A DNA stretch of 37,054 bases from Lentisphaeria bacterium. Lineage in GTDB: Bacteria > Verrucomicrobiota > Lentisphaeria > Victivallales > UBA1829. Where the stretch lies: positions 1 through 37,054 of the forward strand of contig JAFZZR010000043.1 in assembly GCA_017615635.1 (NCBI GenBank). The letters run 5' to 3'. The number at the start of each line of letters is the position of its first letter. Position 1 is the first letter of the stretch. Below, one piece after another: positions 1 through 8,499 of this stretch. The translations under genes and the position numbers were made by a program. The notes beneath the pieces are model-generated. The model saw nothing but the letters and a program-made list of their open reading frames with translations, made no database searches and was not told the origin of the DNA.

Positions 1-120
1 CGTCCCCTGCGCCGCCAGGAGCTCCACGCGGACGCGCCCCGCCAGAGCCCGGACGGCCCGGAGAGTGCTCGTTCCGATGGATCCCGTGGATCCCAGCAGG
101 GCAATGCGCAGCGGATTCAT
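1..120 (-). CDS. dxr: 1-deoxy-D-xylulose 5-phosphate reductoisomerase, N-terminal fragment
   Basis: The reverse strand from 120 to the window edge encodes 40 residues beginning [28 protein letters not shown] is the NADPH-binding glycine loop at the start of DXP reductoisomerase, the second step of the MEP isoprenoid pathway. The gene continues beyond base 1, so only the start is visible. Its ATG overlaps the TGA of the preceding dtd gene (ATGA at 120-117), which indicates translational coupling and one operon. The frame is open to the edge. The family assignment rests on this short but characteristic motif; other Rossmann enzymes are less likely because of the complete GSTGSIG signature. Confidence 0.85.
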   Translation of the reverse strand, partial: MNPLRIALLGSTGSIGTSTLRAVRALAGRVRVELLAAQGT

Positions 121-560
121 TTCGACTCCAGAAGGAAGGTTGCGGGACCGTCGTTTTCCAGACGGACCAGCATATCCGCTCCGAAAACGCCCCGTTCCAC
201 TTTTTCGACACCGTTCTCCTTCAGAAGTTCGGCATATCGGCGGTACAGAGGATCGGCCGTTTCCGGCGCCGCGGCTCCGCTGAATCCGGGACGGCGTCCC
301 TTCCGGCAGTCGGCGTAGAGGGTAAACTGGGAAATGGCCAGGACGGCGGATCCGGCTTCCAAAACGCACCGGTTCATCCGTCCTTCCTCATCTTCGAAAA
401 TGCGCAGGTGAGCGGTTTTTTCGGCCAGATATTCGGCATCGGCGGGGGTATCGCCGGGTGCGACTCCGAGGAAGACGAGCAGTCCGGGACCGATGGAGCC
501 GACAATCTGTCCCTCCACTTCCACGGATGCGCAACGGACTCGCTGAAGCAATGCTCTCAT
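117..560 (-). CDS. dtd: D-aminoacyl-tRNA deacylase
   Basis: This is a 147-residue protein, the normal length for Dtd, which hydrolyses D-amino acids and glycine mischarged onto tRNA in the cytoplasm. It opens [15 protein letters not shown], typical of the family. The SQFTL motif is at residues 77-81 and the Gly-Pro motif (NDGPAT) at about 136-141; together they form the chiral-proofreading pocket. It sits 4 bp downstream of folE and overlaps the dxr start by 4 bp, so it belongs to a compact housekeeping operon. The start is supported by the fit to the family N terminus. Confidence 0.95.
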   Translation of the reverse strand: MRALLQRVRCASVEVEGQIVGSIGPGLLVFLGVAPGDTPADAEYLAEKTAHLRIFEDEEGRMNRCVLEAGSAVLAISQFTLYADCRKGRRPGFSGAAAPETADPLYRRYAELLKENGVEKVERGVFGADMLVRLENDGPATFLLESK

Positions 561-564
561 ACCG

Positions 565-1107
565 TCAGCCTTTGATTAGTTTGAGGAATTCTGCCCGGGT
601 GGATTCATCCGAGCGAAAGGACCCCAGCATGGCCGAGGTGGTCATGACCGAGTTCTGCTTCTGGACGCCGCGCATCAGCATGCAGAGATGCTGGGCTTCC
701 ATGACGACTCCGATTCCCCGGGGCGAAAGCACGGACTGGATCGCTTCGGCGATCTGCCGGCAGAGCCGCTCCTGGACCTGAAGGCGGCGGGAAAACATAT
801 CCGTCACCCGGGCCAGCTTGCTGACGCCCAGGATCCGTCCGCGCGGGATATAGCCGATATGGCATTTCCCGAAGAAGGGGAGCAGATGGTGTTCGCACAT
901 GCTGTAGAATTCGATGTCGCGGACGATCACCATGTCGTCGCAGCTTTCTTCGAACACCGCGCCGTGGATCACGCTTTCCAGATCCTGATGATATCCGCGC
1001 GTCAGGAACTGGAGACTCTTTTCCACCCGTTCCGGCGTGGCTCGGAGTCCTTCGCGTTCCGGATCTTCCCCCATCTGGAGAAGGAGGCTTCTGACTTCGT
1101 CACGCAT
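565..1107 (-). CDS. folE: GTP cyclohydrolase I
   Basis: This 180-residue enzyme converts GTP to 7,8-dihydroneopterin triphosphate for folate or queuosine precursors. The zinc site is visible as CEHH (Cys71, His74) and Cys142 in the QHLCM segment, where His140 matches the catalytic histidine of the family. The N-terminal ATPERV motif (residues 23-28) and the VSKLARV segment are also typical. The protein is slightly short at the N terminus compared with the E. coli enzyme, which is common. The gene starts 16 bp after the stop of the metY-like gene with a GAGAGGA ribosome site and is followed 4 bp later by dtd. Confidence 0.96.
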   Translation of the reverse strand: MRDEVRSLLLQMGEDPEREGLRATPERVEKSLQFLTRGYHQDLESVIHGAVFEESCDDMVIVRDIEFYSMCEHHLLPFFGKCHIGYIPRGRILGVSKLARVTDMFSRRLQVQERLCRQIAEAIQSVLSPRGIGVVMEAQHLCMLMRGVQKQNSVMTTSAMLGSFRSDESTRAEFLKLIKG

Positions 1108-1123
1108 GGGAGACGTCCTCTCT

Positions 1124-2401
1124 TCAGTTCACCTTGGCCAGTGCCTGATCGAAGTCCGCAATGATGTCATCGATATTCTCGATTCCCACCGTTACACGGA
1201 TCAGATCGGGGGAGACGCCCGCCGCCGCCAGTTCTTCTTCGCTCAGCTGCCGGTGCGTCATGCTCGCCGGATGCAGCACGCCGGTCCGCACGTCGGAAAC
1301 GTGGACCACGATGGCGGCCAGCTTCAGCGAATTCATCACGATCTCGCCCGCCGCTTTGCCGCCTTTGACTCCGAAGCAGAGCACGCCGCTGCCCGCCCGC
1401 AGATATTTTTCCGCCAGAGGCCGCTGCGGGGAGGAGGCGAGGAACGGATAATTGACCCAGGCCACCTTGGGATGCTTTTCCAGATGCTGCGCCAGTTTGA
1501 ACGCGTTTTCACTGTGGCGCTCCATCCGGATGTGAAGCGTTTCCAGCCCCATATTGCTGAGGAATGCGTTGAACGGCATCATGGGGACGCCCAGATCCCG
1601 GATCCACTGCACCCGGAGTTTGACGGAGAAGGGGGCCTGCGGGAACGTGTCCGTGTAGATCAGTCCGTGATAGCTCTTGTCCGGTTCCGTGAATTCCGGG
1701 AACTTCCCGTTTTTCCAGTTGAAGTCGCCTTTTTCCACGATGACGCCGCCCACACTGGTTGCGTGTCCGTCGATGTACTTGGTCGCCGAATGTGTTACGA
1801 TATCCGCCCCGAACCGGAAGGGATTGCAGAGGAACGGCGAGGGGAAGGTGTTGTCCACGATCAGCGGGACTCCCAGCTTTTTCGCCGCCGCCGAGAACAC
1901 TTCGAAGTTCGTCACCGTCAGCGAGGGATTTGTCAGCGTTTCCGCAAAGATGCACCTCGTTTCCGGACGCGCCGCCGCAAGGATCTCCTCCACCGTGGAT
2001 TCGGGCGGAACAAGGGTCACATCGACTCCCATGCGTTTGAAGCGCTCCGTGAAAAGCGTCACGGTCCCGCCGTAAAGCGCGGCGCTGGAGATCACGTGAT
2101 GTCCGGCCGGGCACACGTTCAGGATCGCCAGCGTGTTCGCCGTCTGTCCGGCGGCGACGGCCACGGCCGCCACGCCGCCTTCCAGGGCGGCCATCTTCTT
2201 CTCGAAGCAGTCCACCGTGGGATTGGCCAGACGGGTGTAGAAGAAGCCCGGACTCTTCAGATCGAAAAGATCGGCCACACTCTGTGCGTCGTCGTACTTG
2301 TACGTGGTGCTCTGGACGATGGGAACAATGCGGGGATCTCCGTTTTTCGGTTCGTAGCCCGCCTGCACGGCCAAAGTCTCGATTTTCCAGTTTTTATCCA
2401 T
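1124..2401 (-). CDS. metY: O-acetylhomoserine sulfhydrylase (homocysteine synthase)
   Basis: This 425-residue PLP enzyme of the Cys/Met metabolism family probably makes homocysteine from O-acetylhomoserine and sulfide. The start at 2401 ([18 protein letters not shown]) is chosen because an AAGGAG site lies just upstream; a longer frame to 2494 would run through the promoter. The PLP lysine is Lys208 in SATKYIDGH, and the [13 protein letters not shown] and AETLTNPSL motifs are present. The long insertion after the PLP lysine favours the MetY/OAH-sulfhydrylase branch over cystathionine gamma-synthase. It is the first gene of the run ending in dxr. A related O-succinylhomoserine enzyme is the main alternative. 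Confidence 0.9.
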   Translation of the reverse strand: MDKNWKIETLAVQAGYEPKNGDPRIVPIVQSTTYKYDDAQSVADLFDLKSPGFFYTRLANPTVDCFEKKMAALEGGVAAVAVAAGQTANTLAILNVCPAGHHVISSAALYGGTVTLFTERFKRMGVDVTLVPPESTVEEILAAARPETRCIFAETLTNPSLTVTNFEVFSAAAKKLGVPLIVDNTFPSPFLCNPFRFGADIVTHSATKYIDGHATSVGGVIVEKGDFNWKNGKFPEFTEPDKSYHGLIYTDTFPQAPFSVKLRVQWIRDLGVPMMPFNAFLSNMGLETLHIRMERHSENAFKLAQHLEKHPKVAWVNYPFLASSPQRPLAEKYLRAGSGVLCFGVKGGKAAGEIVMNSLKLAAIVVHVSDVRTGVLHPASMTHRQLSEEELAAAGVSPDLIRVTVGIENIDDIIADFDQALAKVN

Positions 2402-2444
2402 GTGAACTTCTCCTTTCGGATTTTTTCTGCAAATGACAAAAATC

Positions 2445-2473
2445 AATATACATCCCTCTTCCGCAAAAAGCAA
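2445..2473 (-). promoter_or_regulatory. sigma70-type promoter for the metY-folE-dtd-dxr run
   Basis: On the minus strand a TTGCTT -35 box (2473-2468) is followed after 17 bp by a TATATT -10 box (2450-2445). This places the start point about 35 bp upstream of the metY ATG. The same TATATT box occurs in other promoters of the window. Not experimentally shown. Confidence 0.55.
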
Positions 2474-2505
2474 AAGACATTGTGAAAAAAGCACCGTTTT
2501 TATCT

Positions 2506-2534
2506 TTGCATTGATGTCTTCCGCGTGATATGTT
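2506..2534 (+). promoter_or_regulatory. sigma70-type promoter for the thioesterase-like gene
   Basis: TTGCAT at 2506-2511 and TATGTT at 2529-2534 with a 17-bp spacer, divergent from the metY promoter. It lies about 55 bp before the chosen start at 2590. The match is moderate. Confidence 0.4.
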
Positions 2535-2589
2535 ACCTTTCATTTCATCCTTATGCTCACTCTTTCACGGAAAGGAAGGATCGTCCGGT

Positions 2590-3321
2590 ATGTACGAAAT
2601 GGAAAACGAAATCCCGTTCACACGCACGGGTTCCGATGGAAAACTCAAACTCCACGAGGCTGCGGCCCTGATGATGGACTGCTGTCAGTTTCAGGAATAT
2701 CAGGAACAGGAGTTCTGCCGATTCCTCCGCACCAATCAGATCGCCGTCTTTCTCTTTTCCATCCAGATCGATATCCTCCGCATGCCCGCCTTCCGGGAAC
2801 GCGTCCGGACCGCCGTCCGGATTTACGGCTGCAAGTCCATCTACGGACTCCGCCGCATCACCATGCGGGACGAATCGAACCGGATCTGCCTTATTTCCAA
2901 TGCAACGGGCGCCTTCTTCGATCTGCGCGCCGGAAAGGCCATAAAGCTCGATCCCGAGGACCTCTGCGTCCGTTTCGACGAACCGGAGCCCATGGAATGT
3001 CTGCCCCGGAAGATCCCCGTTCCTCTGTCCGGCGGAACGGAACGGCCCGGTTTCCCCGTGACACCGTCCTTTCTGGACCCCAACGGACATCTTACCACGC
3101 CTGCGTATTTTGCCGCCGCCGCTGACGCGCTCCCCGAAGACTTCCGCTTCAACCGCGTGCGGATGGAATTCAAGAAGCAGGCCCGGCCCGGCGAAATCGT
3201 CCGTCCCGTCCTGTACGAATGTCCGGACGGGCCCCGGACGGTGGTGGATCTGCGGGGCGAGGGCGAGCTTTCCTGTGCTGTGGCGGAGTTCACGACCGCC
3301 CGGCTCCCGGAATACAGTTGA
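2590..3321 (+). CDS. acyl-ACP thioesterase-like double hotdog protein
   Basis: This 243-residue protein resembles bacterial acyl-ACP thioesterases, which release fatty acids from acyl carrier protein. The first half opens with a beta strand then GSDGKLKLHEAAALMMDCCQ, matching the first hotdog helix. A second hotdog begins at the DPNGHLTTPAYF segment, the place where the family carries the D-x-N-x-H-x-N-N-x-x-Y active-site motif. Here TT replaces the usual asparagines. The start at 2590 is preferred over 2530 because GGAAGGA lies about 9 bp upstream and the extra residues look like untranslated leader. It is divergent from metY and followed by a PLP enzyme that has its own promoter. Confidence 0.7.
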   Translation: MYEMENEIPFTRTGSDGKLKLHEAAALMMDCCQFQEYQEQEFCRFLRTNQIAVFLFSIQIDILRMPAFRERVRTAVRIYGCKSIYGLRRITMRDESNRICLISNATGAFFDLRAGKAIKLDPEDLCVRFDEPEPMECLPRKIPVPLSGGTERPGFPVTPSFLDPNGHLTTPAYFAAAADALPEDFRFNRVRMEFKKQARPGEIVRPVLYECPDGPRTVVDLRGEGELSCAVAEFTTARLPEYS

Positions 3322-3369
3322 GCGACGGAGACCGGATCCCTCTTTTTTCCGGTACAGAGCAAAACCGGG

Positions 3370-3398
3370 TTGCCGGAAAGAGAAAGACCGTGTATATT
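3370..3398 (+). promoter_or_regulatory. sigma70-type promoter for the PLP enzyme
   Basis: TTGCCG at 3370-3375 and a TATATT -10 box at 3393-3398, 17-bp spacer. The ATG at 3431 is about 26 bp downstream of the expected start point, with AAGGA at 3416-3420 as a ribosome site. Confidence 0.55.
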
Positions 3399-3430
3399 AC
3401 GGGGAAACATTTATTAAGGAAAGAACGCCC

Positions 3431-4885
3431 ATGATCGATTTCACCATAAACAAAGCCGTCCTGGAAAGCAATATCCGGGAAGCCCGCCGGAATCACATCA
3501 TTCTGCCCACCATCGCGCAGCTGAAAAATCCGGAGACGATCCCGCAGGAGATCCGCGAGAGGCTGGCATCGGTGGGAATGCAGGAATTTTCCCCGCTGAA
3601 CCTTTTCCGCATCACCTGGAAAAACGAGCCGAAGGATTTCGGCGGCGGCTACGGCGCGCCCAACATTCTGGAGCTTCCTCCGGCCCTGACCGGAGTCCGT
3701 GCCCGGATCTTCTGTCTGGTGGGCAAATGGTTCCCCACCGGCTGTCACAAGGTGGGGGCGGCGTATGGCTGCATGGTCCCGAAACTGGTGACGGGGCAGT
3801 TCGACGTCGTTCATCAGAAGTCGGTGTGGCCGTCCACGGGGAATTTCTGCCGGGGCGGCGCCTTCAATGCCAAGATCCTTTCCTGCGAATCCATTGCCGT
3901 CATGCCCGACAACATGAGCCGGGAGCGGTTCGAATGGCTTTCCGGGATCGTGGGCGAGACCATCCGGATCTCCGGCGGCGACTCCAACGTCAAGGCCGTT
4001 TTCGACTGCGTCAATGAGCTGAAACGCAACCGCCCGGATGCCGTCATCTTCAATCAGTTCGAAGAGATGGGCAATCATCTCTGGCACTATCACGTTACCG
4101 GCACCGCCGCCGAGGAGGCGTTCCTGGGACTGCGGCATCCGGGCGACCGGTTCGCGGGCGTCTGCTTCGCCACCGGGTCCGCCGGGACCATCGGATGCGC
4201 CGATTATCTCCGGGAGAAGTACCCCGGGATCAAGGTGGCGGCGGTGGAATCTCTCCAGTGTCCCACCATGCTGAACAACGGATTCGGGGAGCACCGGATC
4301 GAGGGGATCGGCGACCGCCATGTTCCCTGGATCCACAATATCCGGAACACGGACGACGTCATCTGCATCGACGATGCCGATCCCATGCGTCTGCTGCGTC
4401 TATTCAACGAGCCGGAGGGACGGCGTTATCTCAAGGAAGAGGCGCACGTGGATCCCGCGCTGGCGGACAATCTGGGCGTCTTCGGCATTTCCGGGATTGC
4501 CAACGTTCTGGCCTGTATCAAGATGGCCAAATACTACGAGCTGGGTGAAAAGGACGTTATCGGAACCGTCCTCACCGATACCTCCGCCCTGTATCAGTCC
4601 CGGATCCGCGAACTGGCCGAGGCGGGCGGTCCCTATTCCGTCAGCCGCGCGGCGGTGGACCACGCGTCCTCCATGCTGGGACTGCGGACGGACTTCGTGC
4701 GGGAACTCACGTATCCGGAGAGGAAGCAGATCCACAACCTCAAGTATTACACCTGGGTGGAACAGCAGGGACACTCCGCCGCCGAGCTGAACGCTCTGTG
4801 GTACGATCCCGAGCACACTTGGGAGTCCGTCCACAAGGATATCGAACCTCTGGACGAGCTGATCCGGGCCTTCAACGAGGCCTGA
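3431..4885 (+). CDS. fold-type II PLP-dependent enzyme (cysteine synthase/threonine synthase superfamily)
   Basis: This 484-residue protein has the tryptophan synthase beta-like fold. Lys107 in PTGCHKVGAAYG is placed to bind PLP, and the phosphate loop is ATGSAGTIG at about 248-255. It belongs to the group usually labelled 'PLP-dependent protein subunit beta' whose reaction is not settled; eliminases and cysteine synthase-like enzymes are its relatives. It is longer than a typical cysteine synthase, with about 90 extra N-terminal residues before the PLP lysine region. The open frame extends upstream to 3110, but that part overlaps the thioesterase gene in another frame, and the promoter and ribosome site define the start at 3431. 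Confidence 0.85.
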   Translation: MIDFTINKAVLESNIREARRNHIILPTIAQLKNPETIPQEIRERLASVGMQEFSPLNLFRITWKNEPKDFGGGYGAPNILELPPALTGVRARIFCLVGKWFPTGCHKVGAAYGCMVPKLVTGQFDVVHQKSVWPSTGNFCRGGAFNAKILSCESIAVMPDNMSRERFEWLSGIVGETIRISGGDSNVKAVFDCVNELKRNRPDAVIFNQFEEMGNHLWHYHVTGTAAEEAFLGLRHPGDRFAGVCFATGSAGTIGCADYLREKYPGIKVAAVESLQCPTMLNNGFGEHRIEGIGDRHVPWIHNIRNTDDVICIDDADPMRLLRLFNEPEGRRYLKEEAHVDPALADNLGVFGISGIANVLACIKMAKYYELGEKDVIGTVLTDTSALYQSRIRELAEAGGPYSVSRAAVDHASSMLGLRTDFVRELTYPERKQIHNLKYYTWVEQQGHSAAELNALWYDPEHTWESVHKDIEPLDELIRAFNEA

Positions 4886-4901
4886 CCGATACCGGAGCGC
4901 G

Positions 4902-5714
4902 TTACGCCAGCGGAAGGCGTGTCTCCGCTCCCGTGATCCGGTCGTGATATTCCACGGCCGGACTGGTGAACCGTTTCCCGAAGCGGGCCGTCAGCCGGCA
5001 GACGGCAAAATTCTTCGACTTCGCTTCATACTCCGCCAGCCAGGCGCGGATACCGTCCTTTTCCTCTTCTCTGTACGGAAAACGGAATTTCAGGAGCGTT
5101 TTCATGCCGATCCGGGCCGGCTTCGGGGTCAGCCTCGCGCGGCAGCAGTTCTGGCGGATGCACAGATCCCGGTACAGCGGATCCGCCCCGAATTTGCGGA
5201 ACAGCGGAACCATCTCCGGCGAACGGAGAAACGCTTTCGCGTTCGTGGAAAGCAGAAGACGGACCCCCCGGCAGGTTTCGTAAACCCGGAAACCAATCCC
5301 GGCGAATTCCTCCTGGGCAGACAGCTCTTCGATGCGGCGGAGGATCCGCGCCTTCACGTCCGGGACCGGGCGTCCGAACAGACCGCCGATCCACTCCCCG
5401 AAGCGGGGCGGCACGTAGTCGATATCCAGGAACAGCAGCTCGTCCGAGTTGAGAACTTCGGCTCCGTACCGGTTGCGTGTGACAACGTTATGGTCGTCCA
5501 GCGTTTCGCACAGTTCTTCGGTGATGGGCACCTCATAGTTGTCGTCCGGAGGGACCTTTTCCTGTCCGCCCTGAAGAAAGCTCCGGTATTTTTCCTCCTT
5601 CGCCTTCAGTACCTCGTCCGCATGATCCTGCGATCTTTCGGATCCCGCTTTGAACCGGACCGTGGAGCCGTCGATAACGATTTCCTTCTCCGCAAAAAAT
5701 CTGTAAATTTTCAT
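4902..5714 (-). CDS. conserved-looking protein of unknown function
   Basis: A 270-residue protein that I do not recognise. There is no signal peptide or membrane segment. The N terminus (MKIYRFFAEKEIVIDGS) is strand-rich and followed by a charged helix at about 28-55. The most conserved-looking parts are LLFLDIDYVPP near residue 95, an acidic D-x-D strand, and FRVYETCRGVRLLLS near 145, followed by a cysteine-containing stretch (CIRQNCCRARLTPKPARIG) near 190. The D-x-D plus later basic motif is reminiscent of some nucleotidyltransferase or primase-like folds, but this is weak. It is convergent with the PLP gene (16 bp between stops) and has its own promoter. Confidence 0.75.
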   Translation of the reverse strand: MKIYRFFAEKEIVIDGSTVRFKAGSERSQDHADEVLKAKEEKYRSFLQGGQEKVPPDDNYEVPITEELCETLDDHNVVTRNRYGAEVLNSDELLFLDIDYVPPRFGEWIGGLFGRPVPDVKARILRRIEELSAQEEFAGIGFRVYETCRGVRLLLSTNAKAFLRSPEMVPLFRKFGADPLYRDLCIRQNCCRARLTPKPARIGMKTLLKFRFPYREEEKDGIRAWLAEYEAKSKNFAVCRLTARFGKRFTSPAVEYHDRITGAETRLPLA

Positions 5715-5743
5715 GATAAGCCGTCTTTCTGTCGTTTATCGGG

Positions 5744-5771
5744 AATATAGTCCGCCTTTTCCTTTTTGCAA
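5744..5771 (-). promoter_or_regulatory. sigma70-type promoter for the unknown gene at 4902-5714
   Basis: On the minus strand TTGCAA (5771-5766), a 16-bp spacer, then TATATT (5749-5744). The ATG at 5714 lies about 30 bp downstream. The promoter sits in the 96-bp gap after the rhamnosidase stop, so this gene is probably expressed apart from the carbohydrate cluster. Confidence 0.55.
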
Positions 5772-5810
5772 GGAAATTGCAATCCGGCGCGGCATACGTC
5801 CCGTTCCCGG

Positions 5811-8444
5811 TCACGCAAGACGCAGGACGATCTCGCAGGAGCCGTTTTCCAGGATCCGCTTCGCCGGATGATCGACGGCCTTGCTGTTCAGCGTGATCTC
5901 CCGCGCATCCAGTTCCGGCAGGATCAGTTCTATGCGTGTATTGCAGGGTGCGTGGATGTTCCAGATCCATTTGTCCGCTTCGAACCGCCAGCGGCTTTCG
6001 GCCTTCCCGTATCTCGTTTCCAGAGTGCATTCGGCGAAACCGATCCGCCTGTCCGGTTCGGCGGCGAAACGAAGAAGTTTTCCGCCCGGCTGCTCTTCAT
6101 CGAACTGAATTCCGCCGACGGACGCGAACATCCATTCGGCCACCGCGCCGTAGGCATAGTGATTGAAGGAATTCATGTTGACGTTGCCGAAGCCGTCCTT
6201 CACCGTGTAGGAGTTCCAGCGTTCCCAGATGGTCGTGGCGCCCTGATTGACCGAGAAGAGCCAGGAGGGATACTCTTCCTGCAGCAGAAGATCGTATGCC
6301 GTCTCCGTATGTCCCGTCTGACTCAGCGCCTGATTCAGCCAGGCCGTACCCACGAATCCAGTGGAGAGACGGTTCCCGTTGGCACGGATCAGATCCGCCA
6401 GCAGATCGGCGTTTTTCCGGGTCTGCTCCTTCGTCAGCATGCCGAACCGGAGCGCCAGAACGCAGGCGGTCTGACTGCGGACCTGCAGCAGGCCGGATCC
6501 ATCCAGAAAACGGGCCCGGAAGGCCTCTTTGATCCGGTCCGACAAGGCCAGATATTCCTTCGATTCAGTGGTCCGTCCGAGGATCCCGGCGGTCCGTCCG
6601 AGGATCCGGGCGGTTTCCGCGAACATGACAGTCCCGATCAGTTCCGAGGGCGTTTCCACGGGAGACGGAGCCAACCAGTCGCCGAACGCGGTTTTCGGGC
6701 GGATCAACGGATCTTCGGCGGTGTTTTTCTGATATTCCACCCATTTCTTCATGGAGCCGAAACACTCTTCCAGAATGGTCCGGCTCCCGCTGTGCAGATA
6801 TGTGATCCAGGGACAGCGTACGGCGGCATCGGCCCACACCGCGGCGCCGAATCCGAATTCGAGCACGCTGGGGACCACGCAGGAAACGGCGCCGTCATCC
6901 CTCTGTGCTTCACGCAGATCCCGCAGCCATTTGCGGAAAAAGGCCTCCACATCCATGTTGAACGAGGCCGCCGCGGCAAACACGTCCGCATCGCCGGTCC
7001 ACCCGAGCCGTTCATCCCGCTGCGGGCAGTCCGTGGGAATCTCCAGAAAATTGTCGCGCTGACCCCAGCAGATGTTGCTGTACAGCTGATTGACTTTTTC
7101 GTTTCCGCAGCGGAACGAGCCGGTGACTTCCAGATCGGAATGAAGGACGACCGCGCGGACATCCACGTCTTCCAGGTTCGCGCCGGAATACTGGAATCCG
7201 TTGATCTGCAGATAGCGGAATCCGTGGAACGTGAAAAGAGGTTCCCACTCCTCGAATTCTTCGATCGGTCCGCGGCAGGTATAGTAATCCGTGGACTTCG
7301 CGCTCCGGTAGTTCAGCGTGTAAAGCGTCCCGTCCGGATTCAGCATTTCTCCGAAGTGAAACGAGTAGAGCCGTCCGGGATAGCCTTTCAGCCGCACCCT
7401 CATCCGGCCCGTGATGTTCTGCCCGAAATCCCAGATGTAGATGTCCTTCTGCGGATTGAGCACGCGGACCGCCTTGAGCTCCATGATCCGGCGTACCGGC
7501 AGACAGCATTTCCGGACCAGCGGCGCGGATTCTTCCGCGGTGCTGCCGATCCGGGCCGCCCGCCAGGCGGAATCATCGAATCCGGCCCGGTCCCAGCCCG
7601 GCATTTCCAGACGGGCGTCGTATTGTTCGCCGTCGTAGATATCCGAGGCCAGAATGGGCCCCGTCGTGCATTTCCAGGTCTCATCGGAGAGAAGGCTTTC
7701 CGCGGAGCCGTCCGCATACGTGATCTCCAGCTGAAAAAGCAGTTCCGGATGATCCCCGTAGGTGTTGCGTTTCCGTCCGCTCAGATACCCCGAATACCAG
7801 CCGTCCCCCAGAACTGCGCCCGCCGTGTTGACGCCTTCCGGCAGAAGCTCCGTCACATCGTAGGAGAGATACTGGATCTGCTTCCGGAAATCGGTCCATC
7901 CGGGGACGAAATGATCTTCCCCGACCCTCTTTCCGTTGAGCCGGACCTCGAACAGGCCCCGCGCCGTCACATAAAGCACGGCCCGTTTCAGCGGTTTTGA
8001 AAGTGTGAACTCCCTCCGGAAATACGGGCACGGCGCGGAACAGGAGGGATTGTTCCCGTCGAAGAAGATCCAGCGTGCGCGCCAGTCGGAATTCTGCAGC
8101 AGGGCCGCCTCGAACTCCGCCGTCTCCGAGGGCTCCGACGTCCTGTCTGCCTGATCCCGCAGAAGGACGCGCCAGAAGACGCGCTGACGGGACCGGATCG
8201 GTCCGCCGCCCCAGCGGATGCCCGTGGACTGCTCGTTTGCGATCCAGTCCGAATCCCACAGATCCGGCTGATCCAGTTTCTCCGGACAGGAGGCCGCCTG
8301 GATCCGGAAGGCCGACTGCATGGACCCGGCCGGTCCTTCCATTTTCCACGACAGCTCGGGCTTTTCCGAGCCCGCCCAGACTTTTCCAGCGAGCCCGTTC
8401 ACCCGGAGCTCCGCCGCACGGAATATCATATCCCGCTTACTCAT
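5811..8444 (-). CDS. alpha-L-rhamnosidase, glycoside hydrolase family 78
   Basis: This 877-residue protein has the full GH78 layout: N-terminal fibronectin-like and jelly-roll domains (about 1-350), the bac_rhamnosidase helical (alpha/alpha)6 catalytic domain (about 430-780) and a C-terminal beta-sandwich. The catalytic motif CPQRDERLGWTGDA is at 473-486 with Glu478 as the likely general acid; Glu741 in TTIWERWNS is the likely general base. Inverting hydrolysis of terminal alpha-L-rhamnose is expected. There is no signal peptide, so it probably acts in the cytoplasm on imported oligosaccharides. It is the last gene of the cluster, 55 bp after a DUF4838 gene, and is not preceded by a prepilin gene. 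Confidence 0.93.
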   Translation of the reverse strand: MSKRDMIFRAAELRVNGLAGKVWAGSEKPELSWKMEGPAGSMQSAFRIQAASCPEKLDQPDLWDSDWIANEQSTGIRWGGGPIRSRQRVFWRVLLRDQADRTSEPSETAEFEAALLQNSDWRARWIFFDGNNPSCSAPCPYFRREFTLSKPLKRAVLYVTARGLFEVRLNGKRVGEDHFVPGWTDFRKQIQYLSYDVTELLPEGVNTAGAVLGDGWYSGYLSGRKRNTYGDHPELLFQLEITYADGSAESLLSDETWKCTTGPILASDIYDGEQYDARLEMPGWDRAGFDDSAWRAARIGSTAEESAPLVRKCCLPVRRIMELKAVRVLNPQKDIYIWDFGQNITGRMRVRLKGYPGRLYSFHFGEMLNPDGTLYTLNYRSAKSTDYYTCRGPIEEFEEWEPLFTFHGFRYLQINGFQYSGANLEDVDVRAVVLHSDLEVTGSFRCGNEKVNQLYSNICWGQRDNFLEIPTDCPQRDERLGWTGDADVFAAAASFNMDVEAFFRKWLRDLREAQRDDGAVSCVVPSVLEFGFGAAVWADAAVRCPWITYLHSGSRTILEECFGSMKKWVEYQKNTAEDPLIRPKTAFGDWLAPSPVETPSELIGTVMFAETARILGRTAGILGRTTESKEYLALSDRIKEAFRARFLDGSGLLQVRSQTACVLALRFGMLTKEQTRKNADLLADLIRANGNRLSTGFVGTAWLNQALSQTGHTETAYDLLLQEEYPSWLFSVNQGATTIWERWNSYTVKDGFGNVNMNSFNHYAYGAVAEWMFASVGGIQFDEEQPGGKLLRFAAEPDRRIGFAECTLETRYGKAESRWRFEADKWIWNIHAPCNTRIELILPELDAREITLNSKAVDHPAKRILENGSCEIVLRLA
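6570..6611. repeat. 21-bp tandem duplication inside the rhamnosidase gene
   Basis: Two adjacent 21-bp units (6570-6590 and 6591-6611) share their first 17 bases, GGTCCGTCCGAGGATCC. On the coding strand they give the repeated peptide ILGRTAG/ILGRTTE within a helical part of the catalytic domain (about 614-626). The frame is kept. Confidence 0.7.
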
Positions 8445-8476
8445 TTCAACCTCATTTCGTACTCAATTTCCTGCAT

Positions 8477-8494
8477 GGCCGGAAAAAACCGGCC
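8477..8494. promoter_or_regulatory. short GC-rich hairpin between two enzyme genes
   Basis: A perfect inverted repeat GGCCGG / CCGGCC with a 6-base A/T loop, in the 55-bp gap between the DUF4838 and GH78 genes. No U-tract follows on the transcribed strand, so it is not a classical intrinsic terminator; it could affect mRNA processing or attenuate expression of the last gene. Confidence 0.35.
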
Positions 8495-8499
8495 GGATA

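Noticed and set aside
3110..3430. Upstream extension of the PLP enzyme frame
   Set aside because: It overlaps the thioesterase-like gene, and a promoter with TATATT lies between, so it is not translated as part of the enzyme.
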